Assembly: GCA_032622095.1 (NCBI GenBank)
Contig: CP136067.1
Span: 77,154,705 to 77,218,704 of the forward strand
Direction of reading: 5' to 3'
Length of the DNA: 64,000 bases
DNA from: Siphonodentalium dalli
Lineage: Eukaryota; Mollusca; Scaphopoda; Gadilida; Siphonodentaliidae
Made by a program: the position numbers and the translations under genes. Of this stretch, positions 13,130-23,871 are shown in pieces (position 1 is the stretch's first letter; each line of letters opens with the position of its first letter). Under the pieces are notes generated by a model. That model was not told the DNA's origin. It worked only from the letters and a program-made list of their open reading frames with translations, and ran no database searches.

Positions 13130-13278
13130 GCTGTGAGGGAGTCAGTTTCTATCCGTATTTGTGTGTGTTGTTCGGCATACGTGGAAAAGCGCCACCTGGT
13201 GGGATATTGTTACGACATGGTGAATAACCATGTGGACGAATTATTCGTGTGGATGTCACCTCGTCCACCAGAGTCCAG
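13130..13278 (+). CDS. Candidate internal exon, unknown protein
   Basis: A strong acceptor (ctatccttttccctttcag) precedes 13130 and a good donor (CCAG|gttagt) follows 13278. Between them lie 149 nt that stay open in one frame and encode about 49 residues. They include the cysteine cluster ICVCC, then YVEKRHLVGYCYDMVNN, and end VDELFVWMSPRPPES. The frame is phase 0 at the start and leaves two bases at the end. The composition is more protein-like than other short frames nearby. I do not recognise the family and cannot find the neighbouring exons. A chance ORF between chance splice signals is the alternative. Confidence 0.45.
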
Positions 13279-13345
13279 GTTAGTTTATTTGCGTATCACA
13301 TTTCCTGTATATGACATTGCGTTATATGCATGCACGGACTAGCGT

Positions 13346-13402
13346 CACCACCACCACCACCACCACCCACCACCACCAACAACAACAGCAACACAACCAG
13401 CA
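13346..13402 (+). repeat. (CAC)n/(CAA)n microsatellite
   Basis: A run of CAC triplets passes into CAA-rich triplets (aacaacaacagcaacac). It lies about 70 bp downstream of the candidate exon, in what would be its intron. Confidence 0.9.
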
Positions 13403-13487
13403 TCACTGTAAAAGTATTGGGTTAGGAGGTTTAAGGTTATATATCATAAACGACATGATATGATTTAATACCTTTTATATATGATGA

Positions 13488-13703
13488 ATGAAGAAGAAAT
13501 GTAATTCACATGTGGACGGCAAGAGAGTTCGGTTTTCTGTTATTGCGTCGTCACCTCGTCATTGTCCGGATATCATCGGGCATAGTTGGGTAACTTCCGG
13601 CTCTTCCGTACATTCGCTTGGACAGCACGATATCCGTGATATATACCGTACCCTTGATCGACTCTTCCCCACTTTGACAAAAAGATCGAACAACCTACTC
13701 TAA
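13488..13703 (+). CDS. Weak coding candidate, 71 codons, ending in a stop
   Basis: The frame contains HVDGKRVRFSV and later HDIRDIYRTLDRLFP, compositionally protein-like, and stops at 13701-13703. It lies about 210 bp after the candidate exon. The phase does not fit a direct splice from that exon, and the upstream sequence lacks a good pyrimidine tract. I list it because of its proximity and composition. It may well be chance. Confidence 0.2.
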   Translation: MKKKCNSHVDGKRVRFSVIASSPRHCPDIIGHSWVTSGSSVHSLGQHDIRDIYRTLDRLFPTLTKRSNNLL

Positions 13704-14648
13704 ACGTGAGGGGCTGTGTTTACCAATACCTCTTGACCCAAAAATGAGGCAGCACAGTTCTCAGAGACATGGGTAACACCTCTCTGATACCGCTCAGTGA
13801 ACACCGCTCTGATGGGTTCCAAAAGCCCATATATTCGAAACACAAAAGCCAAAAAGATGCTTATGTTAAGTTGTTAACCATGCACTTAACAAATTCTATC
13901 TAATGAATTTTGAACTACATCATTTTACATCGTAGGATTAGGTTATTACCATCAGCTGATCGTAATATGAGGTATCAGCGATTGTGACTAGATGGTTTTT
14001 AATATACTAAAATTCTTGTATGATCTGTCAGCTTTTCATGCGACCAGATTTCTCTTATGTAGTGTTTTGCGTCAAAAGGCCAGCTGTCCTCTAGATTATG
14101 AACTTTTCAAGCCACTAAAACTTTAACATATATTAAAACGAATGCAATTGCTTCAGTTAGGATTTAACACATGTCGTTGGACTCATTCTTTTCTTGTCTA
14201 ATTCTATGATTATGTAGTCTGGATCCGTATCGTATCAGAAGTTAAAACGCACTACTTTCTTTCAAACTATATAAATATAGCTTCAGTCCGAAAAAACTTC
14301 AACATTTGAGCGATTCTTGGAAAGGTTAATACCATTGATGATAATTAGCACACACAAACTCTTCCCTCTACTTCCTCTGAGCGAATAAATACATCGAGAT
14401 GGTTTGACATTGATGGAGTTTTAGAGTTATCATTCTTTTGTTAAATGTTATTGTTTACTATTCTTGAGTGCTCACAAATGGATGAAACTGCGGTATGAAA
14501 TTATTGTATGAATGAGTATCCTAGAATAGGTGTCGAAAACAGACATGCCCAAAAAGTGTACGGTTATCAGAAAGTTGGAATACGACAATTTGTGGATCGG
14601 CGGTTGCATAACTGCCACTAAAAGAATGCAGTCTTCACAACAAAACGA
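13704..14648. other. Gene-free stretch before the Foldback-like element
   Basis: AT-rich sequence with no recognised repeat or protein motif. It ends at the 8-bp sequence ctccatac, which is repeated on the far side of the element. Confidence 0.5.
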
Positions 14649-14656
14649 CTCCATAC

Positions 14657-16126
14657 GGCGTCAGACCGATTTTCCGAAGACCTATTACTACGAAGGCCCA
14701 CAACTCCGAAGGGCCGATTCTCCGACGGCCCATAACTCCGAAGATCCGATTCTCCGACGGCCCATAACTCCGAAGATCCGATTCTCCGAAAGCCCATAAC
14801 TCCGAAGGGCCGATTCTCCGAAAGCCCATAACTCCGAAGGGCCGATTTTCCGAAGACCTATAACTCCGAAGGTCTATAACTCCGAAGGTCCGATTCTCCG
14901 AAGGTCCATAACTCCGAAGGTCCATAACTCCGAAGGTCTATAGCTCCGAAGATCCGATTCTCCGAAGGTCTATAACTCCGAAGGTCCGATTCTCCGAAGG
15001 TCTATAACTCCGAAGGTCCGATTCTCCGAAGGTCCGATTCTCCGAAGGTCCGATTCTCCGAAGATTTTGTTTTATCGGGGTATTATCGTTTACTAAATAG
15101 TGTACAGTCCAGTGGCGAAGCCAAGTGGTCAAAAAATTCCTACTGCCCCTATTAAACCTCTACTGCTATTTCAGACAATATGGGCCCCTACCAAAACATG
15201 TCCAATGTCATGTAAACGCCCGGAAATCGTTCATGGGGCATCAAAATATTCAAACTTTTCCTACTGCCCCCACCTAAATGGGAATCCTGGCCCGCCACTG
15301 ACTATACACCAGATACTATAACGTTACGTTGGCCCATGATATGCCAGAGTAAAATGTACAGGGGTGAACGGGGAAGAACTTGTCGCCCCTGTGCATGTTA
15401 GGCTACTCTGACATTCTTGCAGCGTTTCGTTATAATATACCCGGTGCACACCAGTGGCGGAGCCAGGGTTCCCATTTAGGGGTGCACATTAATTAGCATA
15501 TGTGGGGGATATGTGGGGGATATATCATGCATATGATATGCCGAAAGCATATCACGAAGGCCTGATTTGGCGCATGCATGGGAGGGGTCGCCCCCAATTG
15601 TTGGTCCGGGGGCTCCCCTGTGCAGGAACACTGAATATTTGAATGCCTAGGAGGGATTTCCGGACGTTTACATGACACTTGACATGTTTTTTGGGGGCGG
15701 TCTTCCCTAGGGCCCCATTGACCCCGCCACTGGACTGTACACTATTTAATAAGCGATAAAACATGATCTTCGGATAATCGGTCCTTCGGAGAATCGGACC
15801 TTCGGAGAATCGGACCTTCGGAGTTATAGACCTTCGGAGAATCGGACCTTCGGAGTTATAGACCTTCGGAGTTATGGCCCTTCGGAGTTATAGACCTTCG
15901 GAGTTATGGGCGTTCGGAGTTATAGACCTTCGGAGTTATGGGCGTTCGGAGTTATAGGCCTTCGGAGAATCGGACCTTCGGAGAATCGGACCTTCGGAGT
16001 TATAGACCTTCGGAGAATCGGACCTTCGGAGTTATAGACCTTCGGAAAATCGGGCCTTCGGAGTTATGGATCTTCGGAGAATCGGACCTTCGGAGTTATG
16101 GGTCTTCGGAAAAACGCTACGTAACC
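14657..16126. mobile_element. Foldback-like element with long inverted arms made of short subrepeats
   Basis: The left part (about 14672-15064) is an array of 16-20-bp units built on CTCCGAAGGTC, alternating 'tataactccgaaggtc' and 'cgattctccgaaggtc' forms. The right part (about 15762-16110) is the same array in reverse complement (ccttcggagttatag, ccttcggagaatcgga). Inside both arrays the inverted repeat continues through 'ttttatcg...aatagtgtacagtcc' on the left (to 15110) and its complement on the right (from 15732). It is weaker beyond: both sides also encode a matching 'catgtaaacg.ccgga' segment. The flanking octamer ctccatac occurs at 14649-14656 and 16127-16134 and may be the target-site duplication. 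Outermost termini are only weakly inverted. No transposase is present, so any movement would need a partner. Open frames such as 'RRIGPSEL' repeats are artefacts of the array. Confidence 0.7.
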
Positions 16127-16139
16127 CTCCATACCGAGC

Positions 16140-17600
16140 AGGGACCAATGGGCGATTGTATTGCTGCATGTGTTAGGACCTATACTGCCCGGTGATTATG
16201 TTATGTTCAGCACGGGTGCCGACTCCCGTGCACTTATAATGATACACGCATGTACACATATATGTGTATTATTTAAGTGAAATAATGTAATGTATCCACT
16301 ATACATGACCCAAGACGTCTATAGAAAGAACATATTTAACAGGAGACTCATTTGCGGAAGAATCGAACATCAGCCAGTTAGGAATCCCTCTCACTACGGG
16401 TTTGTTGCTGTAAACGTAAACGCTCTTTATCATATTATATATATATATATATTCCACTGAACAGAGAAGAGAGGTTGTCATAACATATACTGTAGTATTT
16501 CATACTGCAAAAGTAGTGTTATTTCCCGATGTTCTTTATATGGTCCGTTCCAATTATTGTATATACATTATTTTCATATGCAATACTTCTGGTCTTGCAA
16601 TGTGCATCTCTGCTGCAAAGCATGTGCACTTTTAACAATTGCTTTAATATTCTCTTCTGACCAGCTGACCAAAAAGTCACAAAAGATGCTTGTGAGATTG
16701 TGTCTTTATATTATCCACACTGCATTGTGTTATAGATGCAGCAACCTGCAGCCCAGCTGGGATTATGTCGCGTGTTCATGGATATCCTAAAACGTCAAAT
16801 CTTGCTTGACGGAGTGAACTAATGTGCTTTGACATTCATATCTGTCACAGATTATACTTGATTAAAAAATTGCTCATTATAGTGATTGTAATAGTTTGAG
16901 TCCTTGGTGCAACTGATATTAACACCATGCAGACGGTTATCGCGATACCCCTGTAATTATCTACCTGTATATAACCCAAAAACCAGATGGCTTTGGTGAT
17001 TCAAACATTTGTATATATGATACAATCTTAAGTACCAGCAATGCCAACAAACAGGGCAGATAATTATCACAAACTTTTACATCACACTTTCCACCCCCGT
17101 TTTAAATAGAAAATAAACAGTATTTTCCTCTGAAGTCATATATATATATGGTGGTATAGAAGTGACCGTTTGAGATTTTGTGCAACCGTGCGCATTTCTT
17201 TAGAGAGAATTGTGTGTATTACTTGCAAAACACCATCACATTTTGATGTTATTAAGTCCATTTTGTCATTTGAACGGCGTATGCATCTTGTTTGCGATGA
17301 AATTGGATATGGAGAGCGCGAGCAGTGATCGGAGTTCGCACTTGAATTTGATCTGTTCGATTGCAATTTCAGCGGAAATCGTCCATGATAAGATTCACCA
17401 TTACATCTCCAGTTATTATTACATTGAGGTGGTGATTTTGTATTTAGCTCCAAAATGTATAGCGCTGGTGTGCGTTAGGGTGTTTTCGTCGTTTTCTGAA
17501 TGTAAAGAACCACGTGGCAAATAGAACATATTTTGTTTTGTGATGTAGTCATCGTCATAAATTACCTTTCGATTATATTGGTAGAATTGAACATGTTCTT
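16140..17600. other. Gene-free stretch
   Basis: Overlapping frames of about 105 codons on opposite strands at 17136-17524 cannot both be real and neither carries a recognised motif. The minus-strand one lies just downstream of the gag-like remnant and could be part of the same decayed element. A short (TA)n run is at about 16434-16452. Confidence 0.4.
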
Positions 17601-17613
17601 CTGGTTTAAAATT

Positions 17614-18570
17614 TTAAAATTGACAAGGTTCTTGTTTCGCTTGTCGAAATTCTTGTTTCGCTTGTCGAAACTTTATTTGTGCTACTTTGGGCAGATCGTT
17701 ATCACCGAACCGATTTTCCATTTCAATAAGAATTTTACTGAACGTCATATTCGGACTATTTGTTATACGAGCAACGTGTAATATTCGATGGCGGAACATT
17801 CAAGGCAAGATAGAAGGGCAACTTTACATTTAATTCTATTCCAACGTTGATATTCATCAAATGAGAGAACTCCAGGTTCCTTTACTGTCGTATATGAAAA
17901 GGGTATTTGCGACGAAGAGAGTTCACTTCATTTATAGGCACATCTTGGCACATCTGCGTCAGCAGACCCGAGCATATTTTGGTTTAATATTAATTTTCTC
18001 GCCCGCGGTTGTTACTGTAATTGACCGATTGTTGGTTCCTGCAATAGGCTTTGATCAGACCGATGCATATGATAAGGATTGGATACCAGCTGATTCCAAT
18101 ATGACGGTGGTACACGTCTCTTGTTTGATAAAAGATTGTTGAACATGTTTTGTCGGAGCTGGTGTCAAATTTGTGTCATATTGTGGAATTGTTCCCTTAG
18201 TTACTGGAATTGTTGAAATCAGCGGATTTCCCATCCCATTTCCCGATAAGTAAGGAATGGACATATTTGGCATAAATTGGTCCCCTAACTCGGAATTCGC
18301 ATCATGCATGGGTTACGTTAGAATGGTATGTTTGAGGTGAGACCGACACATTGTGAGTTCTTACATAGTCATGTGTTTCCATATATTTTACATATCCATT
18401 CTATTCATATTATTCCCAAACAGCGGTCGGGTTACACGATGTATGTTGGGGTTGAGTATAGTGGTTGAATTCGAACCAATGGCTATATTCGGAGGATGAA
18501 CATTGTTAGCTCGACTCGCATTAAATTCTGCTGAGGTTAATGACGGCGAAGTGAATTGTCATTTGTTGCC
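17614..18570 (-). pseudogene. Decayed gag-like polyprotein remnant of a retroelement
   Basis: Read on the minus strand, several consecutive frames give gag-like sequence. First comes an Asn/Pro/Thr-rich, low-complexity N-terminal part (about 18570-18390 and 18309-18055). Then comes a segment with SFDEYQRWNRIK (about 17860-17820). Finally comes PNMTFSKILIEMENRFGDND followed by QIKFRQAKQ (17775-17640). The pattern 'S...LI..M..RFG......Q.KF...KQ' is characteristic of Gag-type proteins of invertebrate LTR elements. Stops and frameshifts separate the pieces, so nothing functional is encoded. A 21-bp tandem duplication (about 17634-17671) repeats the RQAKQE segment. I found neither pol nor LTRs. 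The plus-strand frame at 17861-18142 is its antisense shadow. Confidence 0.5.
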
Positions 18571-20485
18571 CAACCAACATTACTCACTTGCGAGTGTTTG
18601 GTTTAGTTGAGTGTTACTCCACATAACGTGCATGTAAGTTTGATTTGTGGGTAAGCGGACAGCATTCCGACTGAATTTTGTGGCCTGGTTTGGTTAGAAC
18701 ATTCGAGAGTAAATGAATGAATGCTTTATTGCATATGCTACCATTTAAGGTGAACACCGAAGAACATATATACCAAAAATTGCAATGAGTGTGGATGGTC
18801 ACAACACAACAACAAGAAAAGTGACAAGTTCTTTGTAGTACAAACATATTTTGTAACTATCGGTGACTTCACTGTATACCGAAACATGCTGAAATCAATT
18901 CAACTAATGTGAGGTTGTACAACTTGGTTTGCATTCTTTTTGGCACTCATGTTTTCAAGACCAAAAAATCGACTTGCATCTAACGGTAATATCAACTTTG
19001 TATATAAAGTAGCGGCTTTTTATTTACAAGATTACAAAACGTCTCGATCAAGGCGCATTATAGCCGCCCACTTTGTTAGGTATTTCGGTCTTGAACTCCG
19101 GTGTCCTTTCTTCAATTTTGGGGTGACTCAATACACAAAGTTTGAGCTACTTTTAACGCGCCGTTTTATGTTTCCTTCCCAATGGCCGGTTGCAATTTTA
19201 TGGCCAACATTTTTAAGCTCGGCGTGTGTTCGTTTGGGGTGGTTGTGCCTGAACACCACACCATGTCCTCTGGTGACTTTGCTCTCTGACATCAAAAGAA
19301 GCCGCATCGTTTACCCGGGTAAGGCCGGGTGTAATAAACTTGAGGATATTGTGATTCAGGGTAATTAACTAATTGACGTCGAAGTTCTCCCCTGGTCGTG
19401 ATATTACGACTCGCATAAGTCCACAGGCTTATTTAACGAAACTACGCTCTCATTATGCTCTTTCAGTCTTATACTTTGAGTGTTCGTGCAATATTTTCGA
19501 GTCAGACGAATTGATGAATGATTTACTGGCCCATGTTAAATATATTCGTTTGCGCGCGAAACATTAGAAATAAAGGACAACATCGAAATTGTTGCAAAAG
19601 CAGAATAAGAGAAAATGGAGCGAGCAACCGTTATATAAGAGTATAGGGGAGTCGTAATTTGTCCGGGGCATACGTCCGTGAGAAATGGATAATAGTTCAA
19701 CCTGCGCGTGGTAACTAAATAACCAATGTCTTCGGTTAGTCGATGGTGGTTAAACAGATGTCGACAGAATGCAATTCGATATATCTACAGTTGTACCGAA
19801 CACTTTAAACCTGATAATATTGATAATGTATATTAACTATGTTCCGTAGATATATATCAATGAAATACCGGGATAATTGCAAATGCGTTTTATTGTTTCA
19901 AAATACCATCAGAGGCAAAGTGAAAATGAAGCACCGCACAATAACAGCACTCATATTTAGTTATCAAAAGTAAAAATATTTTAAATTCGTGAAGTTTTTA
20001 TTAAAGTTTATTGCTTCTTAACCCAGACACCTACTCATCCCGGAAATTTAGGTGTTATGTTTTTGGGGGTGGGAACTATTTTCATAACGTCGGAATGGTT
20101 GTGTATACATGTACATTTGTCAGAAAGCAACGTGTTGGGAAAGCTTTGACCAAACATATCTGTTTTGGAATTTGTATACGAATCCGACATTAAGATCATC
20201 GTAAGGAAATTCGTAGTGTTTAGTCAAGGATATAGGCATTGTTCTAAATCGAGTTTGGATTTAAAAAACCAAAATTAATTCCATACCGTTTTAAATAATA
20301 TTAATGCTCATTTTCCACTTTGTAATTGCAACATTTGCATGCCATTCAATGTTTGACCAATGTTCAATGTTTAATGGACATAATGGCGAGAATATCAAGT
20401 CACACACGCATCACAAATTTCCACGGATTCGTCGTTATATCCGAATTCTTATTTGCTGCTGGCGAATGATAAACTGCCAATTTTT
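18571..20485. other. Gene-free stretch
   Basis: A 142-codon plus-strand frame at 18940-19368 is the longest here. It has no recognised motif, and a frame of that length is not surprising by chance in a window this size. The position just upstream of the gag-like remnant (in minus orientation) means it could hold decayed leader or LTR sequence, but no repeat pair supports that. Confidence 0.4.
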
Positions 20486-20508
20486 TGTAAAACCCGAAGG
20501 GTTTTACA
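20486..20508. repeat. Small perfect hairpin
   Basis: Arms TGTAAAACCC and GGGTTTTACA are separated by gaa. Ten-base arms with a three-base loop are visible directly. The significance is unknown. Confidence 0.7.
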
Positions 20509-22080
20509 TACAAGTTATGACCACCCACCTCGCGGTTACATCTCCATAAAAACAGTCCACATGACAGTATATCCTTATATTTATATACATTTAGCGAAAA
20601 AGCCACTTTTGTAAATGTATTTAAATCGAAAAGTGTATCGTGACAAAACCAGCCCAAAATACCCCATAGCACCCTTGGCAAAAGTTAACAGGAACAATTT
20701 CTCTTTATATTGAAACCCCATGATTTATTAAGTCAATCCTGCGCGAGTCCAAATGCGCCCAAAACATTACGCGTTCGTCTTTCCCAAATCTATGACGCGT
20801 CGATGTAATTATGAGGCTGCAGTTATGAGCTGTTGTGCGTTCACCGAGAAATAATTGCAACTAGCCACGTGGGCGCCGACCAATCAGAATGCTGGATTTA
20901 GTGATAATCACACTTAGTATATAGCGACGGGTCTAATCCACGCTTGGTCGACACATACCAAGAAAGGGTTATGTGTAATTTAAATCAATTTCCGTACAAT
21001 CGGAAACCTTCAATCCTCGCACAGATTGGCGACAGCAACCTGTGTGCACTAAACAGATAAATGCACCGATGAATGTACTTTGAAAGTATTTGTTCAAGAA
21101 ATCGTCGATGGGGACCAGAGTTCTGATATCTCAGGGAGGTCGCAGAACACCTAAATCAAAACACCAAAGGGAACCAGGTGGCACACAAGGCAGAATGAGT
21201 TCTCTGGGAAACATAACTTTACATAACGTTGACGGGTTTATATAAGCCAACACGCGTAAAAGTGCTAATTGGAAGTTGTTGCAAATAGTGTGTATATAGG
21301 GAATAGCTATCAGCTTTCCGTGTGGGATGAACGGGAGGTTGATCATGGGTACCAACAGCACAGACTATATATACCTGGACATAGGTATATAGGTAACTTT
21401 CGCGAAACATGTTCAAAAGCTAAAATTTACCCCGTGTTCTTGCATTTTTACTCAAAACACGGTATATGGTATATGTGGTGCGTGGAAGGACTGAGTTCGA
21501 AGTTTCACGTTAATTATCGACTAGCATATCGTATATCGTTGTAAAACTCTTGGTTCCCGGGAATTGAGCAAACGAAAATAAAACTAAAGAAAGAGACAGA
21601 GAGGGAGAGATAGAGAGTGACGGGATGGAGAATGGAGGAGGAAGGGAGACTGACAGATAATGTGTGTGTTGGGAGTGGGTTGCTGATTAAAAATGGAAAA
21701 AACAAAACTTTGTTTGGCTGAATTTCCTTTCTCGTGCCCTGAATGTAAACCAGATTACCGTGTACTCGGCTGGCATCGGACCGATCTGCATCTGATTATC
21801 ACAGGATGCTGAGTTTGAGTCTGTGAACAATTTGTCGTGGACGAAAATAACCGCTGCACAGCTGCAGATGTATGAGCTTCCCGATGTTTCATTTCCACGT
21901 GGATCATAAAACCGCGTTTCAGCAGACGTTTACGGTTATCCCCCCTTGACACGAACGGGAGATAAAACGCAACACAGCCACTTCATTAAGATAGGAAGTT
22001 CCAACTAGAATTCAGACCAGAACAGAAATTGCGCTCAGCTGTGTTTGAAATATTAACCAGGTTCGAGTTATCAACGGCGT
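20509..22080. other. Gene-free stretch with dispersed-repeat fragment and purine-rich tract
   Basis: At 20876-20915 the sequence 'gaccaatcagaatgctggatttagtgataa' matches fragments at 33641 and 58847. At about 21568-21655 the plus strand is strongly purine-rich (aaagaaagagacagagagg and onward). No coding sequence was recognised. Confidence 0.5.
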
Positions 22081-22098
22081 TATATCATATATATATAT

Positions 22099-22899
22099 AT
22101 GACACTCCCAGATGCACGAATACGAATTGTACCGAGAATATTAATATCATTCCAGTTGATCGGAAACAATAGCTTGTTCACAGACTGTTTACCAAATATT
22201 GTGGATTTTCTCTCCCTATACGACCCACCGCCTAACACAGAAATCTACTCCACGAACACAACTCACTTTAAATCAAGTTTCCTCCCAACTATGATTGCTG
22301 AATGGAATGTATCGTGCAAAATAACAACTGATGCAAAAAAACTCACAGACCCCACATCAGAACCAACTAAGGACGAAATACTTGCTAATATGTATAATAA
22401 TTTACGCATAGAAGAGACATCAATAAGACCCCCTTCTTACTACAATGTCGGGCTGAGAACATCAAATATTTTGCAATGTAGGCTCCGAAACAACTGCAGC
22501 GATCTCAACTTCGATAAATTTAAAAATTACATATCCTCAAGCCCGTGTTGCTCCTGCGGTAACCAATGTGAAGACGCAAGCCATTTTTTCTTCGAATGTC
22601 CTTTCTACACAGAAGCAAGGAACCGTATGTGGACACGACTAGATGAGCATAAAGTGGTCATCACCAGTATATTAAAGATATTCTTTTTGGCATACCCGAA
22701 ATTAGCGACACCTGAACAGGCGATTATTCGAGACAGTACAATCATTCATCATTTTCACAGACCGATTTCAGTAATCATTATTCCATTGACTCCGCCCACT
22801 GCCACAGCCACAACTACAACCTACATGTGTTTGATTGGGAGCCGGTTCCCCTATGTATACATAGCCGATCACATGGGACACCGTCTCCCACACAAATAA
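22099..22899 (+). CDS. 5'-truncated non-LTR retrotransposon ORF, C-terminal part
   Basis: A single open frame of 266 codons directly follows a short (TA)n run. The protein lacks the reverse transcriptase core. It shows the post-RT region: SSFLPTMIAEWN at about residues 59-70, then a cysteine-rich zinc motif at about 150-167 (C150, C151, C153, H162, C167) within CCSCGNQCEDASHFFFEC. This arrangement is known from LINE ORF2 C-termini. The stretch after about residue 200 is low in motif and may be partly read-through of the 3' region. The frame is intact, unlike the copy at 6 kb, and the zinc tails differ, so two LINE lineages are present. The Met start is probably not a real start; the element is 5'-truncated. 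Confidence 0.8.
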   Translation: MTLPDARIRIVPRILISFQLIGNNSLFTDCLPNIVDFLSLYDPPPNTEIYSTNTTHFKSSFLPTMIAEWNVSCKITTDAKKLTDPTSEPTKDEILANMYNNLRIEETSIRPPSYYNVGLRTSNILQCRLRNNCSDLNFDKFKNYISSSPCCSCGNQCEDASHFFFECPFYTEARNRMWTRLDEHKVVITSILKIFFLAYPKLATPEQAIIRDSTIIHHFHRPISVIIIPLTPPTATATTTTYMCLIGSRFPYVYIADHMGHRLPHK

Positions 22900-23190
22900 C
22901 AACAAAACTTTCATTCCAGCAAAACCAAAACCATCGACTTGAATTCACCAGCAGCTGAACGCCAGGGGAGAGGAGCTTCACTAAGTTTCGTAACTTGTGC
23001 TCCGATCCCCTGTGCACCCACAACATCATCCATATATTCTGTTTGTAAATTATTCCATGTATTTGTGGGTCACAATAAATATGTTCAAACAAACAGAAAT
23101 CGGCAGTTAAATTTAGGAAAAAACGCACACACACCATATGACACCAAATACCACCCCCCTAAAATACCAACCGTCGTAATTATTTAGTTG
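22900..23190 (+). other. Probable 3' region of the truncated LINE
   Basis: C- and A-rich sequence follows the stop at 22897-22899. An 82-codon frame at 22939-23187 shows no motif. I cannot place the exact 3' end of the element. Confidence 0.35.
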
Positions 23191-23662
23191 TTCTTAACCG
23201 CTTATATCTTCTAGAATTTGCGAACATGTTACGATATTCGGCGGCAATTGGAGCCAAGGAGATCCGCTGAATTGGATCGGAGAAGCAGTTTCAGATAGAA
23301 GATGGTTTTTTTTATCTCGAGCTTAAATAGTCCCCTTTAATAATAAGACAAAATCTCCCCAGCTTTAAGATGCTATCTAGTTCCTGTCCTTTATTTGATT
23401 GCATTGACGTTTTTTCGAGATATCATGGTGTGTAGGGTTTTTCTTGAATTTCAGGGAATATCGCCCGGTGTTGAACTTTCAGTTGCAATAAAATCGATAG
23501 GATTAATGGTTTTAATTACTCGAATCGAAACAAAATTCGAATTGAAACGACAGGCCGTCCAGAATTGGCGTCCCAAAAACCATAAAACTGAGCAATAAAC
23601 GCACGCGCGCCTTCGATTCCAATTTCTTTTTTGGACTAGTTTCAATTTTCAATTCTCTTCAC

Positions 23663-23827
23663 CGAAAAGCCTCTCTGTTGGTAACTCCTTGGCGCTTTGA
23701 GCCCATTATATCTGATGTTGATTTATGTAGTGCAGGCTTTTTATCGATGGCGTGGGGTAATGAGCTGTTTCTACATGTCACACTCGAGCTGATATCACTT
23801 CCGCTTCTTCTGGTCGCTCGAGGACGC
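23663..23827 (-). CDS. Candidate internal exon of 165 nt, unknown disordered protein segment
   Basis: On the minus strand, ttcaattacag precedes the exon and TTTTCG|gtgaag follows it. The 165-nt length is a multiple of three (phase 2 on both sides), as for a symmetric cassette exon. The encoded 54 residues are basic and Ser-rich, running from RPRATRRSGSDISSSV through KPALHKSTSDIMGSKRQG, as in disordered regulatory regions of cytoplasmic proteins. The pyrimidine tract is weak. A stop codon directly after the donor agrees with the exon ending there. I do not recognise the protein, and no adjoining exon is visible. Confidence 0.45.
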
Positions 23828-23871
23828 CTGTAATTGAATAGTTTGTCGTCTGCCACACGCAACAGTTTCAA

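Noticed and set aside
14672-15064. CRISPR-like regularly spaced repeats
   Set aside because: Units are contiguous degenerate tandem repeats without unique spacers, in a eukaryotic repeat context.
14635-16195. Open frames encoding repeated RRIGPSELWAF/GVRSYRPSENRTF-like peptides
   Set aside because: They are translations of the CTCCGAAGG array in the Foldback-like element and occur on both arms in opposite senses.
17861-18142. 93-codon plus-strand ORF
   Set aside because: Antisense to the gag-like remnant, which has the recognisable motif.
18940-19368. 142-codon plus-strand ORF
   Set aside because: No motif, no splice support, and of a length that can arise by chance in this window.
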